From an archaeon (lineage in GTDB: Archaea; Thermoproteota; Nitrososphaeria; Nitrososphaerales; Gagatemarchaeaceae): a DNA stretch of 45,973 nt. The DNA lies in NCBI GenBank assembly GCA_021848045.1, contig JAJZNC010000023.1, positions 1-45,973 of the forward strand. Reading direction: 5' to 3'. The notes beneath the pieces are model-generated. The model did not search any database and was not told the origin of the DNA. It saw only the letters and a program-made list of their open reading frames with translations. Made by a program: the position numbers and the translations under genes. This document shows positions 1 through 8,042 of this stretch, in pieces. Each line of letters starts with the position of its first letter. The first letter of the stretch is position 1.

Positions 1-206
1 CCCGTCTGACCCTCCGGCATGATGCGCTCCAGGCTTCTATCGGGCCCGAGATGCGTGAGGATCAAGCGGTCGTGCCTAAATCAGATGGCTGAGTAGGCAA
101 TCCTTCTTGGTCTGGAAGGCTGCCCCTTTGAAGGGCACGCACCTTCCACCCGGGCGACCTCTGCACCGAGGCCGCCGAGCTACTACGCGCCGGCGGTCTT
201 GCAGAC

Positions 207-1217
207 CTAACCGACAACCGAGCCTATGTTGTCCTGGACCGGGCTCTTGACCAGGCCCCGGTCGGTGACTATCGCCTCCACTAGGTCTGGCGGGGTCACG
301 TCGAATGCAGGGTTGGCGACTGGCACCCCCCTTGGTGCGACCCTCCTTCCCCTGACCTCGAAGACCTCGCGGGCGGGACGCTCCTCTATCACGACCTCCT
401 GGTGCGTCCTCGTAAGGTCGAAGCTGGATGTCGGCGCGGCAGGATAGAATGGCACCCCGTGCCTCTTCGCGAGCACCGCCACCTGGTAGGTCCCGATCTT
501 GTTGAAGACGAAGCCGTCCCTGGTCACCCTGTCTGCCCCGACCACGGCCTTGTCGACCCTTCCGGAGGCCATCATGTGACCCACCGCCGTGTCGGAGATC
601 ACCGTGCAGCCGAACCCGTCCACGGAGAGCTCGAAGGCGGTAAGCCTTGAGCCCTGGAGGGCAGGCCTGGTCTCCGGTACTATGACCTTCACGCACTTGC
701 CCTGCTCGCTGGCAGCCCGGAGGACCCCGAGCGCAGTCCCGTACCCCACCGTGGCCAGCGCGCCTGCGTTGCACTGGGTGATGACCGTGTCGCCGTCGTC
801 TATGAGGTCGGCCCCGAACCGGCCTATCCTCTTGCAGGCCTCGACGTCGTCCTCGGCCATCTGGGTCGCCTCCTTCACCACGGCCTCCTTCACATCCTCC
901 GCGCTGGTGGGCAGGCGCGAGGCCGCCATCACCCTGTCGATCCCCCAGAAGAGGTTGACCGCCGTGGGCCGGGTTGAGCGGAGCCCTGCGGCCGCCCCCT
1001 CCAGCTCTTTCCTTAGGGCGTCGGCCGTCTTCGCCTTCGATCCCCAGGCGGTCGCCGCGATCGCCATCGCCGCGGCGACACCGATCGCAGGGGCGCCCCT
1101 CACCACGAGCCTCCGAATCGCGTCGGCGACGTCCTCCCAGCGCGCGTAGGACCGATACACGAGCCTTGCCGGCAGGAGCGTCTGGTCGATCATCTTCACC
1201 TTGCCGCGGTCCCACAT
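207..1217 (-). CDS. mtnA: S-methyl-5-thioribose-1-phosphate isomerase
   Basis: This 336-residue protein matches the MtnA/aIF-2B-like isomerase family, which converts methylthioribose-1-phosphate to methylthioribulose-1-phosphate in methionine salvage. Visible family motifs are 'IDQTLLP' near the N terminus, 'RGAPAIGVAAA', the active-site Cys segment 'QCNAGALAT' and the Asp segment 'GADRVTRDG', followed by 'NKIGTYQVAVLAKRHGVPFY'. The open frame runs far upstream through the divergent endA gene, but that extension is antisense shadow. The family N terminus (…RTV-W-G-…-IDQT) fits ATG at 1217 or GTG at 1220. The full N-terminal domain favours MtnA over the related archaeal ribose-1,5-bisphosphate isomerase, though the latter activity cannot be excluded. 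The gene is divergent from endA. Confidence 0.9.
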   Translation of the reverse strand: MWDRGKVKMIDQTLLPARLVYRSYARWEDVADAIRRLVVRGAPAIGVAAAMAIAATAWGSKAKTADALRKELEGAAAGLRSTRPTAVNLFWGIDRVMAASRLPTSAEDVKEAVVKEATQMAEDDVEACKRIGRFGADLIDDGDTVITQCNAGALATVGYGTALGVLRAASEQGKCVKVIVPETRPALQGSRLTAFELSVDGFGCTVISDTAVGHMMASGRVDKAVVGADRVTRDGFVFNKIGTYQVAVLAKRHGVPFYPAAPTSSFDLTRTHQEVVIEERPAREVFEVRGRRVAPRGVPVANPAFDVTPPDLVEAIVTDRGLVKSPVQDNIGSVVG

Positions 1218-1314
1218 CACGGTGCGCAGAGTGAAGAAATTCCCCTTCAAGCACGCCCCGCGAGGCTCTCCGAGTTCTAAAGGGTTCTGTTCCAGCCCCG
1301 GCCATTTGAAACCC

Positions 1315-1320
1315 TTAATA
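1315..1320 (+). promoter_or_regulatory. TATA box of the endA operon
   Basis: TTAATA lies 27-32 bases before the endA ATG at 1347, the spacing expected for an almost leaderless archaeal transcript. It would drive endA-ubiA-rfcL and the following Cys-rich gene. Confidence 0.5.
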
Positions 1321-1346
1321 TCGGTGGGAAGCCTCGCGGCGCAAAG

Positions 1347-1919
1347 ATGGAGGCCCAGGAGCAGGAGAGGGAGGAGCCAGCACAGCCGGCTCGCGAGCCC
1401 ATCGTCGCGAGCACGGACAAGAGCGGAGCGGTGGTCGTCGAGCAGGCCGACAGGTTCGCCGAGCTCCAGGAAGGAGGCTACGGCGAGCGGCACGCGGACG
1501 GTCTCATGCTCAAGGACTTTGAGGCTCTCTACCTGCTCTACTCCGGGAAGATGGCGCTCAAGGACGCGAAGGGAAAGGAGGTCACCTTCGAGGCTCTCGC
1601 CAAGGCCAACCAGTCCAAGGTGAAGGACTCGTGGACCAAGTTCATGATTTACAGAGACCTCAGGAGCAGGGGATACGTGGTGAAGGACGGGTTCGGGTTT
1701 GGGACCGACCTGAGGGTCTACGAGAGGGGGGACTTTCCCGCAAAGGCCGCCAAGTTCGTGGTCTTCGCTCTGGACGAGGGCACGGAGAAGAGCCTGGGCG
1801 ACCTCAGGGACTCTGTGAAGCAGATAGTCAGGATGGGGAAGGAGGCCATCGTGGCGGTGATTGAGAGGAGGGGCGAGGTCATCTACTACAAGGTGACCAA
1901 GGCGACCTTCCGCAAGTAG
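1347..1919 (+). CDS. endA: tRNA-splicing endonuclease subunit, catalytic His replaced
   Basis: This 190-residue protein has the C-terminal tRNA-intron endonuclease fold: 'YRDLRSRGYVVKDGFGFGT' followed by 'RVYERG', where the Tyr is the usual catalytic Tyr. In archaeal homologs the next conserved block is usually '…HSKYLV' or '…HSEYLV', with the catalytic His. Here it reads 'AKAAKFVV', so Ala stands at the His position. A Lys remains in the later 'MGKEAIVAV' stretch where the catalytic Lys lies. The first 50 residues are charged and probably disordered. The enzyme cuts introns at bulge-helix-bulge motifs. Losing His while keeping Tyr and Lys suggests either a non-catalytic partner of a hetero-oligomer or a divergent lineage-specific active site. 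ubiA starts directly after the stop, so the two are cotranscribed. Confidence 0.85.
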   Translation: MEAQEQEREEPAQPAREPIVASTDKSGAVVVEQADRFAELQEGGYGERHADGLMLKDFEALYLLYSGKMALKDAKGKEVTFEALAKANQSKVKDSWTKFMIYRDLRSRGYVVKDGFGFGTDLRVYERGDFPAKAAKFVVFALDEGTEKSLGDLRDSVKQIVRMGKEAIVAVIERRGEVIYYKVTKATFRK

Positions 1920-2783
1920 ATGCACGGGGCGGGACCGTTGGACATCAAGGCCTCCTTCTCGATGATGAGGCCCGTCAACTGCGCCATGATCGGCTTCGCC
2001 GTGATGATCGGGTACTTCGTCTCCAAGCCGCCCTCGGCATCCCCCCTCCCGATAGCGCTCGGGTTCGTGACTGGGTTCGCAATCTGCGCGTTCTCCATGG
2101 TCGCGAACGACTACTACGACGTCGAGGTCGACAGGGTGAACCAGCCAGCCCGCCCGCTCCCGAGCGGGGCGGTCTCGAAGGGCGAGGCGGTGGCGCTCGC
2201 CGCGACGACGCTCGTCGTGGGACTCGCGGCCGCGTCTGCCACCCTCGACCCGTACGCGCTCCTCATCGCCGCGCTCTACGCCGCCCTCGCCTGGCTCTAC
2301 GACTACCGCGTCAAGGCGTACGGCCTAGTGGGCAACCTCATAGTGGCCTCGTCCCTGGCAATCCCGTTCGTGTATGGCGGGGTGGTCTCGGGGGGAGACG
2401 TCGCCGGCTCGCTGCTCCTCTTCATGGCGTCCACCTCGCTCCTGGCGGGGGTCGGGAGGGAGGTCGTCAAGGCGATGGCCGACGTGCCCGGGGACCAGAA
2501 GCGCGGGATAAGGTCGTACGCGGCCGTCCACGGGCTCCGGTCGGCGTCGCTGGTGGGTGCGCTCTTCTTCCTGCTCGCGGTCGTGACCAGCCTCCTCCCG
2601 CTGCTCCTCCTGCCCGTGAACGCCTTCTACAGGTTCGGCGTCGTCCTGCCAGACGCGGCGTTCGTCTACCTCGCGTACAGCATCGTCACCAGGGCCGACG
2701 CGAAGGGCGCCCTGCGAGTCAAGAGGACGGCGCTGATGGGGATGCTCCTGGGCCTCATCGTCTTCGTCGGGGGCGCGTTCTGA
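1920..2783 (+). CDS. UbiA-family prenyltransferase, probable digeranylgeranylglyceryl phosphate synthase
   Basis: This 287-residue polytopic membrane protein carries the UbiA aspartate motif 'NDYYDVEVDRVNQPARPLP' (about residues 60-78) and a second conserved block, 'VKAMADVPGDQKRGIRSYA'. UbiA enzymes use these Asp clusters and Mg to bind prenyl diphosphate. In archaea this length and motif set is typical of the enzyme adding the second geranylgeranyl ether to glycerol phosphate, an essential membrane-lipid step. Other UbiA transferases (quinone, heme) cannot be ruled out from sequence alone. The ATG at 1920 abuts the endA stop, and rfcL starts four bases after its own stop, so it sits inside an operon. 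Confidence 0.8.
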   Translation: MHGAGPLDIKASFSMMRPVNCAMIGFAVMIGYFVSKPPSASPLPIALGFVTGFAICAFSMVANDYYDVEVDRVNQPARPLPSGAVSKGEAVALAATTLVVGLAAASATLDPYALLIAALYAALAWLYDYRVKAYGLVGNLIVASSLAIPFVYGGVVSGGDVAGSLLLFMASTSLLAGVGREVVKAMADVPGDQKRGIRSYAAVHGLRSASLVGALFFLLAVVTSLLPLLLLPVNAFYRFGVVLPDAAFVYLAYSIVTRADAKGALRVKRTALMGMLLGLIVFVGGAF

Positions 2784-2787
2784 GGCC

Positions 2788-3993
2788 GTGTGGTCCGAAA
2801 AGTACCGGCCGAAGAAGGTCGAAGGCCTGATAGGGAACGAGGAGGCGCGCCTGGTCGTCTCGACCTGGCTCGCAGAGTGGAAGCCCGGGGGGAAGGCGGC
2901 CCTCCTGATGGGGCCTCCCGGGACGGGAAAGACCACCCTCGTGACCCTCCTGGCCCGGGCCAACGGCATGAACCTGGTCGACCTCAACGCCAGCGACGTA
3001 AGGACTAAGGAGATGCTCGGGAGGAAGCTGGGCGAGGCGATGAGCACGGTCAGCCTCTTCGGCGAGAGGTCGCTCATCTTCCTTGACGAGGTCGACGGGC
3101 TTGCCGGGAGGTCGGACTACGGCGCGGTCGAGTTCATCAAGGACGCGGTCAAAGAGAGCCAGAACCCGATAGCCATGGCCGCGAACGACCCCGACTCGGA
3201 CCAGATCAAGAAGCTGGCGAGCTCCTGCGTCGCGGTGAGGTTCAGGCCGCCCCCGCCGAGGGAGGTGGAGATGTACCTGAGGGAGATAGCCAGGGCGGAG
3301 CGGGTCGAGGTTTCCGGAGATGCGCTGCGCGCCTGCGTCCTCGAGGCGGGGGGCGACGTCAGGCAGGCGGTAAACCTCCTCCAGAGCGGCGGGTCGTCCG
3401 GGACGAGTCATGGGGCGAGCTACAAGGACAGGGAGCGCTCCGTGAGCGAAGCGTTCAACGGGTTCTTCGGGGCGGCCGACAAGGGCGAGGCGGCGGCCTC
3501 CCTGAGGAAGGTCGCGCTGTCCCCCTTCGAGAAGGTGAGGGAGCTCAGCAGGAGCGTGGTGAGGTCTGGGCTCCCGCCAGAGGAGATGGCGCGCGCCATG
3601 GAGGTGGTCTCGAGGGCGGACCTCGCCATCGGCAGGATGGTCAAGGGGGGCGAGTGGAGGCTCCTCAGGTACCTCGACAGGGGGCTCGTCGATGGCCTGT
3701 TCCCCGTTGTCAAGGGCGGCACGGTGAGGTACGCCGGCCAGGACGACCTGCCGTTCCCCGTCCTCTCCAGGATCTGGAACGACTCGAAGAAGGTCAAGGA
3801 GGTCTCCCTGCGGTACGCCCGGAGGGCCCACACCAGCGGGTCGGCCGCCCGCTCTCAGGACCTCCCCTACGTCTTCGCGCTCTGCTCCGGGAAGCGGTTC
3901 AGGGAGGACCTCGAGCGCTCCCTCGGACTGGACGCCGACAAGGAGATGCTCGAGTCGTACGACAGGTTCCTGCAGAAGGAGTCGACCAGGTAG
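2788..3993 (+). CDS. rfcL: Replication factor C large subunit
   Basis: The protein (401 aa, GTG start at 2788) begins with the clamp-loader hallmark 'WSEKYRPK'. It has Walker A 'GPPGTGKTT' at residues 42-50, the 'NASD' box near 67-70 and Walker B 'FLDEVDG' near 98-104. The C-terminal half is helical and ends 'FLQKESTR', with no clear PIP box. RfcL joins the small subunits to load the PCNA clamp on DNA. It is at the short end of the archaeal RfcL range. It follows ubiA by four bases, and its TAG overlaps the GTG of the next gene by one base, so expression is probably coupled. Confidence 0.92.
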   Translation: MWSEKYRPKKVEGLIGNEEARLVVSTWLAEWKPGGKAALLMGPPGTGKTTLVTLLARANGMNLVDLNASDVRTKEMLGRKLGEAMSTVSLFGERSLIFLDEVDGLAGRSDYGAVEFIKDAVKESQNPIAMAANDPDSDQIKKLASSCVAVRFRPPPPREVEMYLREIARAERVEVSGDALRACVLEAGGDVRQAVNLLQSGGSSGTSHGASYKDRERSVSEAFNGFFGAADKGEAAASLRKVALSPFEKVRELSRSVVRSGLPPEEMARAMEVVSRADLAIGRMVKGGEWRLLRYLDRGLVDGLFPVVKGGTVRYAGQDDLPFPVLSRIWNDSKKVKEVSLRYARRAHTSGSAARSQDLPYVFALCSGKRFREDLERSLGLDADKEMLESYDRFLQKESTR

Positions 3994-4346
3994 TGGGCAG
4001 GAGGATCGTCGTGGGTGGATGGTTCGACCTCCCACGCCTCGGGAGGGACACCTTCGCGGCGCTGATGAAGCAGGAGGTCGTCTACGACAGGTCGCTGGGG
4101 TTCAAGCTGGACTCGGGGACGGACATCCAGTCGGCGGTGAAGACCATCAGAGCAGCCACCGGGGAGGAGGTGGAGCTCGTCTTGAGGTGCTTCATCTGCG
4201 GCAAGCCTGCGTGCGAAGGCTGCCCCTACTCGCAGGCCTGCGACAGGACGTCGGTCTCGACCCTGTGCCTGTGCTCGGACCACGCGCCTGAGAGGTCGGT
4301 CTTCGAGGAGTACTCGAGGACGTTCGACCTCAGCCTCAAGGGCTAG
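3993..4346 (+). CDS. Small Cys-cluster protein of unknown function
   Basis: I do not recognise this 117-residue protein. The GTG at 3993 overlaps the rfcL stop codon, so it is the last gene of the endA-ubiA-rfcL operon. The N-terminal half is mixed alpha/beta. The C-terminal part contains 'CFICGKPACEGCPYSQACD' and then 'CLC', seven or more Cys within about 35 residues (CX2C-X4-CX2C-X5-C). That pattern suits zinc or an iron-sulfur cluster, but neither is shown. Position beside rfcL hints at DNA replication or repair and nothing more. The stop overlaps by two bases the stop of the converging winged-helix gene. Confidence 0.7.
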   Translation: MGRRIVVGGWFDLPRLGRDTFAALMKQEVVYDRSLGFKLDSGTDIQSAVKTIRAATGEEVELVLRCFICGKPACEGCPYSQACDRTSVSTLCLCSDHAPERSVFEEYSRTFDLSLKG

Positions 4347-4603
4347 CCGAAGGCCCTAGCCGACGCGTGGCCGGACGGCTCGGAGGAGATCGAGCGCCAC
4401 TCTGAGAAGAACCGCCCTAGCGCGTTGGTGTACGGGTTGGAGTGGTTGACCTTGAATATCCGGATCCTGTTGAAGCGCTTCTCGGTCAGGAGGCCGAGCT
4501 CGACGAGGAGCCCGAGGTGGACCTCCGCGGAGGAGTGCGATATCCCAGACCGGCGGGTTATCTCCGAGATGTTGAGCTCGTTGCTCTCCATCATAACCCC
4601 CAT
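4343..4603 (-). CDS. Winged-helix DNA-binding protein downstream of orc1
   Basis: From the ATG at 4603 this gives 86 residues with a winged helix: 'NISEITRRSGISHSSAEVHL' is the helix-turn-helix, and the wing contains 'EKRFNRIRIFKVN'. Homologous archaeal wHTH proteins normally begin with a helix like the one encoded just upstream in the same frame ('QVEELFSSYGRVKIMG'). That upstream stretch has no ATG, GTG or TTG between it and the orc1 TAG at 4682-4684, so the 5' end is uncertain. An ATA at 4664-4666 behind a GGGAG could start a 107-residue form; readthrough of the TAG would fuse it to Orc1. It probably acts as a transcription or origin-linked regulator. Confidence 0.7.
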   Translation of the reverse strand: MGVMMESNELNISEITRRSGISHSSAEVHLGLLVELGLLTEKRFNRIRIFKVNHSNPYTNALGRFFSEWRSISSEPSGHASARAFG

Positions 4604-4681
4604 TATCTTGACCCGCCCGTAAGAGGAGAAGAGCTCCTCGACCTGCGGGGTCTTGCTCGTCGCTATCGTCTCCCGTCGCCT

Positions 4682-5836
4682 CTACGCCTCTTGGAGGACC
4701 TCGTCCAGCTGCCCGGCGGAGACCCTCGAGAGGCCGATCATGGTGGTCCTCCCCCTGAACCCCTTCCCGGAGAGCTGCGCCTCGATTATCCCCTTCCTGG
4801 CGAGCTCATTGACGTCGTTCCAGACCTGCGTGTGGTGGTTCGGGGCCAGCCCGAGCGACTCGCAGAGCGCGTTGTAGTTCTTCTCGACCTCGCCGATCGT
4901 CGCGAACGCGGAGTCGCTCTTCTTGAGCACCCGTGAGATTGCCTTGAGCATCACCCGCTGGTGCTTGTCGAGGTAGACCAGCTCCTCCTTCCTGAACTCA
5001 GGCGGGAGGTCGCTCTTCGCGCGCCTCACGTGCTCAGGCGCCACCTTGTCAGCCTCCGCGACCTCGGCCAGCTTACCCGCCCTGTAGATCAGCTCGATCG
5101 CGTACCGCGCGTCGCCGTAGATGCTGGCCAGCTCCGCCGCCATCTGGAGCGCCCCGTCGTCGACGCACCCTTCGCAGAACGCCTGCTGGCTCCTGGAGAG
5201 GAGGATGTCGTAGAGCTGCTCCGCGGAGTACGGGTCGAGCGACACCGTGTTCCAGCTCAGCGAGCTGAGCGTGCTCAGGTCGACCATCTTCACATAGTCG
5301 AGCGTCTTTGAGATCAGGAGGGAGGAGAAGACCTGTTCGTCCGACGCCACCTCCCTGAGCCGGGTTATCGTGTAGAGCGACGGCGGGTCGGACTCCACCA
5401 GCGAGTCCGCCTCGTCGAAGGCCACCAACAGGTGGACCCTGTCCCGCTTCAGCTCGTCGAGGAGCGCCTGGAGCAGCTCCTCGAAGCTGAGCCCCCTCGT
5501 AGGGTACGAGTGCCCGAGCGCCCGGAGCCCCTTGTTGAGGATCGCCACCAGAGACCGGTCTATCCTGCAGTTGACGTGAAGGAACTTTACCCTGTTGCCG
5601 TAGCTCGCGGCCTTCTTCTCTAGGACGACCCCGAGCTTCTTCGTCAGCATCGTCTTGCCGCTGCCCACAGGGCCGTGTAGCAGCACGGTCTGGCTCACGC
5701 TCTGGGACCGCTCCGCGACGCCCTGGAAGTACGCCTCGAGGGCCCTCATCTGGACGCCGCGGTGTGGGGTGGACGCCGGGACGTGTTCTGGGACGAGCAC
5801 GCTCTCGTTCCTGAAGAGGGGGTGGCGGAAGCTCAT
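4682..5836 (-). CDS. orc1: Orc1/Cdc6 replication initiator
   Basis: This 384-residue AAA+ initiator binds origin DNA and helps load MCM. Walker A 'GPVGSGKT' lies at about 55-62, Walker B 'AFDEAD' at 139-144, and the sensor-2 region reads 'GDARYAIELI'. The C-terminal winged helix covers roughly residues 290-375. The start at 5836 is supported by a TATA-like element at 5863-5870. An archaeal origin often lies beside an orc1/cdc6 gene, but I could not find convincing origin recognition boxes in the 128 bases upstream. The gene ends in TAG and the same frame then continues into a winged-helix gene. Confidence 0.93.
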   Translation of the reverse strand: MSFRHPLFRNESVLVPEHVPASTPHRGVQMRALEAYFQGVAERSQSVSQTVLLHGPVGSGKTMLTKKLGVVLEKKAASYGNRVKFLHVNCRIDRSLVAILNKGLRALGHSYPTRGLSFEELLQALLDELKRDRVHLLVAFDEADSLVESDPPSLYTITRLREVASDEQVFSSLLISKTLDYVKMVDLSTLSSLSWNTVSLDPYSAEQLYDILLSRSQQAFCEGCVDDGALQMAAELASIYGDARYAIELIYRAGKLAEVAEADKVAPEHVRRAKSDLPPEFRKEELVYLDKHQRVMLKAISRVLKKSDSAFATIGEVEKNYNALCESLGLAPNHHTQVWNDVNELARKGIIEAQLSGKGFRGRTTMIGLSRVSAGQLDEVLQEA

Positions 5837-5862
5837 CGCAGAAGGAAAAACACCTCCGCTTC

Positions 5863-5870
5863 ATATTTAA
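5863..5870 (-). promoter_or_regulatory. TATA box of orc1
   Basis: TTAAATAT on the minus strand, 27-34 bases before the orc1 ATG, consistent with a leaderless or very short 5' leader. Confidence 0.55.
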
Positions 5871-5964
5871 CCGTGATTGGGAGAGTAGCGTGAAAGTGTT
5901 GTGCGTTCCGGGGCGTGCCAAGGATTCTTAAGGTGTCTGAAGGCCTCAGCCTGAAGCCGCGTTG

Positions 5965-6528
5965 ATGTTCCCCACCCCCATGCAGTACGGCCAGAGGTAC
6001 TCGATGCTCGTCACCTACTCCCTGATAGCCGCGAACGTGGCGGTCTACCTCGTGCTCGTGGCAGGCGGAGGCCCGTTCTACACCGTGCTCGCGCAGACCG
6101 GCTCGCTGTTCTTCGCAGGGGCGTACTGGCAGGTCTTCACAGCGATGTTCGTCCACTTCGACATCTTCCACATAGGCTTCAACATGATAGCGCTCTACTA
6201 CTTCGGGAGGCTCAACGAGATATCGTATTCAAGGGGCGAATACCTTGCGATCTACTTCGGCTCCGGGCTCCTCGGGAACGCGCTCTCCCTGTTCCTCCTG
6301 CCCTCGTTCGTCGAGACGGGTGGGGCGTCGGGAGCGATCTTCGGACTGATAGGCTCGTACGCGGCGAGGAACCACAGCGCCGTGAACATCGCGCTCGCGC
6401 TCGTCTATGCCGGGTTCATATTCGTCGAGAGCTCGGGGCCCGGCGTGAACATCTACGCCCACCTCTTCGGGATAGCCGGCGGGTTCCTGCTCGGGCTGCT
6501 CTTCACCCGCCTCCGCCCGCCGGAGTGA
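5965..6528 (+). CDS. Rhomboid-family intramembrane serine protease
   Basis: This 187-residue, six-TM protein has the rhomboid active site: catalytic Ser in 'GASGAIFG' (Ser about 122) and catalytic His in 'NIYAHLFG' (His about 166). It also has the conserved 'HIGFNM' in an earlier helix. Rhomboids cleave transmembrane substrates within the bilayer. A TTG at 5962 directly before the ATG is an alternative start and changes the protein by one residue. It is divergent from orc1 and shares its short intergenic region; TTCTTAAG around 5926 may serve as its TATA element. Substrate unknown. Confidence 0.9.
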   Translation: MFPTPMQYGQRYSMLVTYSLIAANVAVYLVLVAGGGPFYTVLAQTGSLFFAGAYWQVFTAMFVHFDIFHIGFNMIALYYFGRLNEISYSRGEYLAIYFGSGLLGNALSLFLLPSFVETGGASGAIFGLIGSYAARNHSAVNIALALVYAGFIFVESSGPGVNIYAHLFGIAGGFLLGLLFTRLRPPE

Positions 6529-6573
6529 AGAGGACGGTAGCTCGTATAAGGGAGCCGCCGCCGAGGTCGGCCC

Positions 6574-7605
6574 ATGAAGGCCGTCAGGTTCCACCAGCAC
6601 GGAGGGCCCGAGGTGCTGCGCTACGAGGATGCCCCAGACCCCTCTCCAGGGGCCGCCGACCAGGCGCTAGTCAGGGTGAAGGCTTGCTCGGTGAACCACC
6701 TTGACGTCTGGGGGCGGATAGGGCCGCCATACTCCGACCCCCCTCTCCCGCACATTCCTGGATGCGACATCGCGGGGGTGATCGAGGAGGTCTCCCCCGG
6801 CGAGCGGGACATCCAGAGGGGGATGGAGGTGATAGTCAGCCCCGGGTTCGGGTGCGGGAGGTGCGAAAAGTGCCTGTCAGGGACGGACAACCAGTGCAGG
6901 CGCTACGGCATAATCGGTAACCAATCCGACGGCGGCTACGCGGAGCTCGCCGTCGTCCCTACGAGGAACGTCATCCCGAAGCCCGAGAGGATGGACTTCG
7001 TCCAGGCCGCCTCGGTCCCCCTGGTATTCCTCACCGCCTATCACATGCTGGTAACCAAGGCGAAGGTCCAGCCGGGGGAGACGGTGCTCGTCCTCGGCGC
7101 GGGCTCCGGGGTAGGGGTCGCGGCCATCCAGGTGGCCAAGGCCTACGGGGCCAACGTCGTGGCGACCGCGGGGACGGACTCGAAGCTGAAGAAGGCCGTG
7201 GAGCTCGGCGCAGACTACACGGTGAACCACAGGACGGGGAAGGTAGCCGACGAGGCGCGCAGGTACACCGACGGGAGGGGGGTGGACGTGGTCGTCGAGC
7301 ACCCCGGCAAGGCCACATGGGACGAGAGCCTGAGGGCGGCCGCCAAGGGAGGGAAGATAGTCACCTGCGGCGCGACTACGGGGTACGACGCGGTCACGGA
7401 CATCAGGTACGTGTTCGCGAAGGAGATCACGATCTACGGGAGCTACATGGGAGGGAGCGGCGAGCTGTTGAGGGTGCTCGAGCTCTTCAAGCAGAGGAGG
7501 CTCAGGCCGGTCGTCGACATCGCCATGCCCCTGGAGAGGGCGGCCGAGGCCCAGGCGAGGATGGAGAAGAGCGAGCACTTTGGGAAGATCGTGCTGACGC
7601 CCTAA
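6574..7605 (+). CDS. Zinc-containing MDR alcohol dehydrogenase / quinone-oxidoreductase-like enzyme
   Basis: This 343-residue medium-chain dehydrogenase has a GroES-like N-terminal domain and a Rossmann domain with 'GAGSGVGVAAIQVAK'. The structural-zinc Cys cluster is complete (C94, C97, C100, C108). At the usual catalytic-zinc position the sequence is 'SVNHLDVWGR', with Asn rather than Cys, as in several crotonyl-CoA/acrylyl-CoA reductase-like and quinone-reductase-like members. The substrate is therefore unclear; NAD(P)H-dependent reduction of an enoyl or carbonyl compound is likely. CGTATAAG at 6543-6550 gives TATA spacing to the ATG at 6574. Its stop overlaps the converging osmC-like gene. 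Confidence 0.85.
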   Translation: MKAVRFHQHGGPEVLRYEDAPDPSPGAADQALVRVKACSVNHLDVWGRIGPPYSDPPLPHIPGCDIAGVIEEVSPGERDIQRGMEVIVSPGFGCGRCEKCLSGTDNQCRRYGIIGNQSDGGYAELAVVPTRNVIPKPERMDFVQAASVPLVFLTAYHMLVTKAKVQPGETVLVLGAGSGVGVAAIQVAKAYGANVVATAGTDSKLKKAVELGADYTVNHRTGKVADEARRYTDGRGVDVVVEHPGKATWDESLRAAAKGGKIVTCGATTGYDAVTDIRYVFAKEITIYGSYMGGSGELLRVLELFKQRRLRPVVDIAMPLERAAEAQARMEKSEHFGKIVLTP

Positions 7606-8042
7606 GGCTCCAGCGCGTACGAGTAGTCGACCTTGACGCCCTTGTCGATGGTCGCCACCACGCTGCAGAACTTCGTCATGCTGTCCGTGACGGCCTCCTT
7701 GACGTACCTCTCGTCCAGCCCGCCCCCTCCGACCCGGTAGAGGACCCTGACCTCGGTGAACGGCTTTGGGAACCCGTACTTTGGGCGCTGCCCTGAGACC
7801 TCGACGGTCAGGGACCTGAGCTTCTGCTTCCTCTTCAGGAGTATGGCCGCCACGTCCATCCCCGAGCAGGCCCCAAGGGAGGCGAGCAGGTTGCTCATCG
7901 GGCCTATGCCCCTGGGGTGCGCATTGGACCTCGAGAGCCCCGAGTCGAAGACCACCGAGTGACCGGCCCCGTCGCTGGCCACGAAGACGTCCTCCTCGAC
8001 CCACTTCACCTCGACCTTCGAGGTGGTGGTCTCGTGGCTCAC
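7602..8042 (-). CDS. OsmC-family peroxiredoxin-like protein
   Basis: This 146-residue OsmC/Ohr-fold protein has the central-helix motif 'SNLLASLGACSGMDVAAIL' with one conserved Cys, and a second Cys later in 'MTKFCSVVATI'. Two Cys in these places are the redox pair of peroxide-reducing OsmC proteins. The GTG start at 8042 overlaps the TGA of the upstream gene (GTGA), so the two genes are translationally coupled. Likely role: detoxification of organic hydroperoxides. The substrate is not known. Confidence 0.88.
   Translation of the reverse strand: MSHETTTSKVEVKWVEEDVFVASDGAGHSVVFDSGLSRSNAHPRGIGPMSNLLASLGACSGMDVAAILLKRKQKLRSLTVEVSGQRPKYGFPKPFTEVRVLYRVGGGGLDERYVKEAVTDSMTKFCSVVATIDKGVKVDYSYALEP

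Noticed and set aside
1-206. Possible partial genes at the left edge
   Set aside because: Short open stretches exist on both strands (for example plus 3-92), but none has a recognisable motif, promoter or length, so nothing is called here.
1218-1925. Long N-terminal extension of the mtnA frame
   Set aside because: It is antisense to endA, has shadow-like composition, and MtnA homologs begin near residue 1217's codon.
5837-5964. Replication origin beside orc1
   Set aside because: No AT-rich unwinding region and no convincing origin recognition box repeats were found; only promoter elements are visible.
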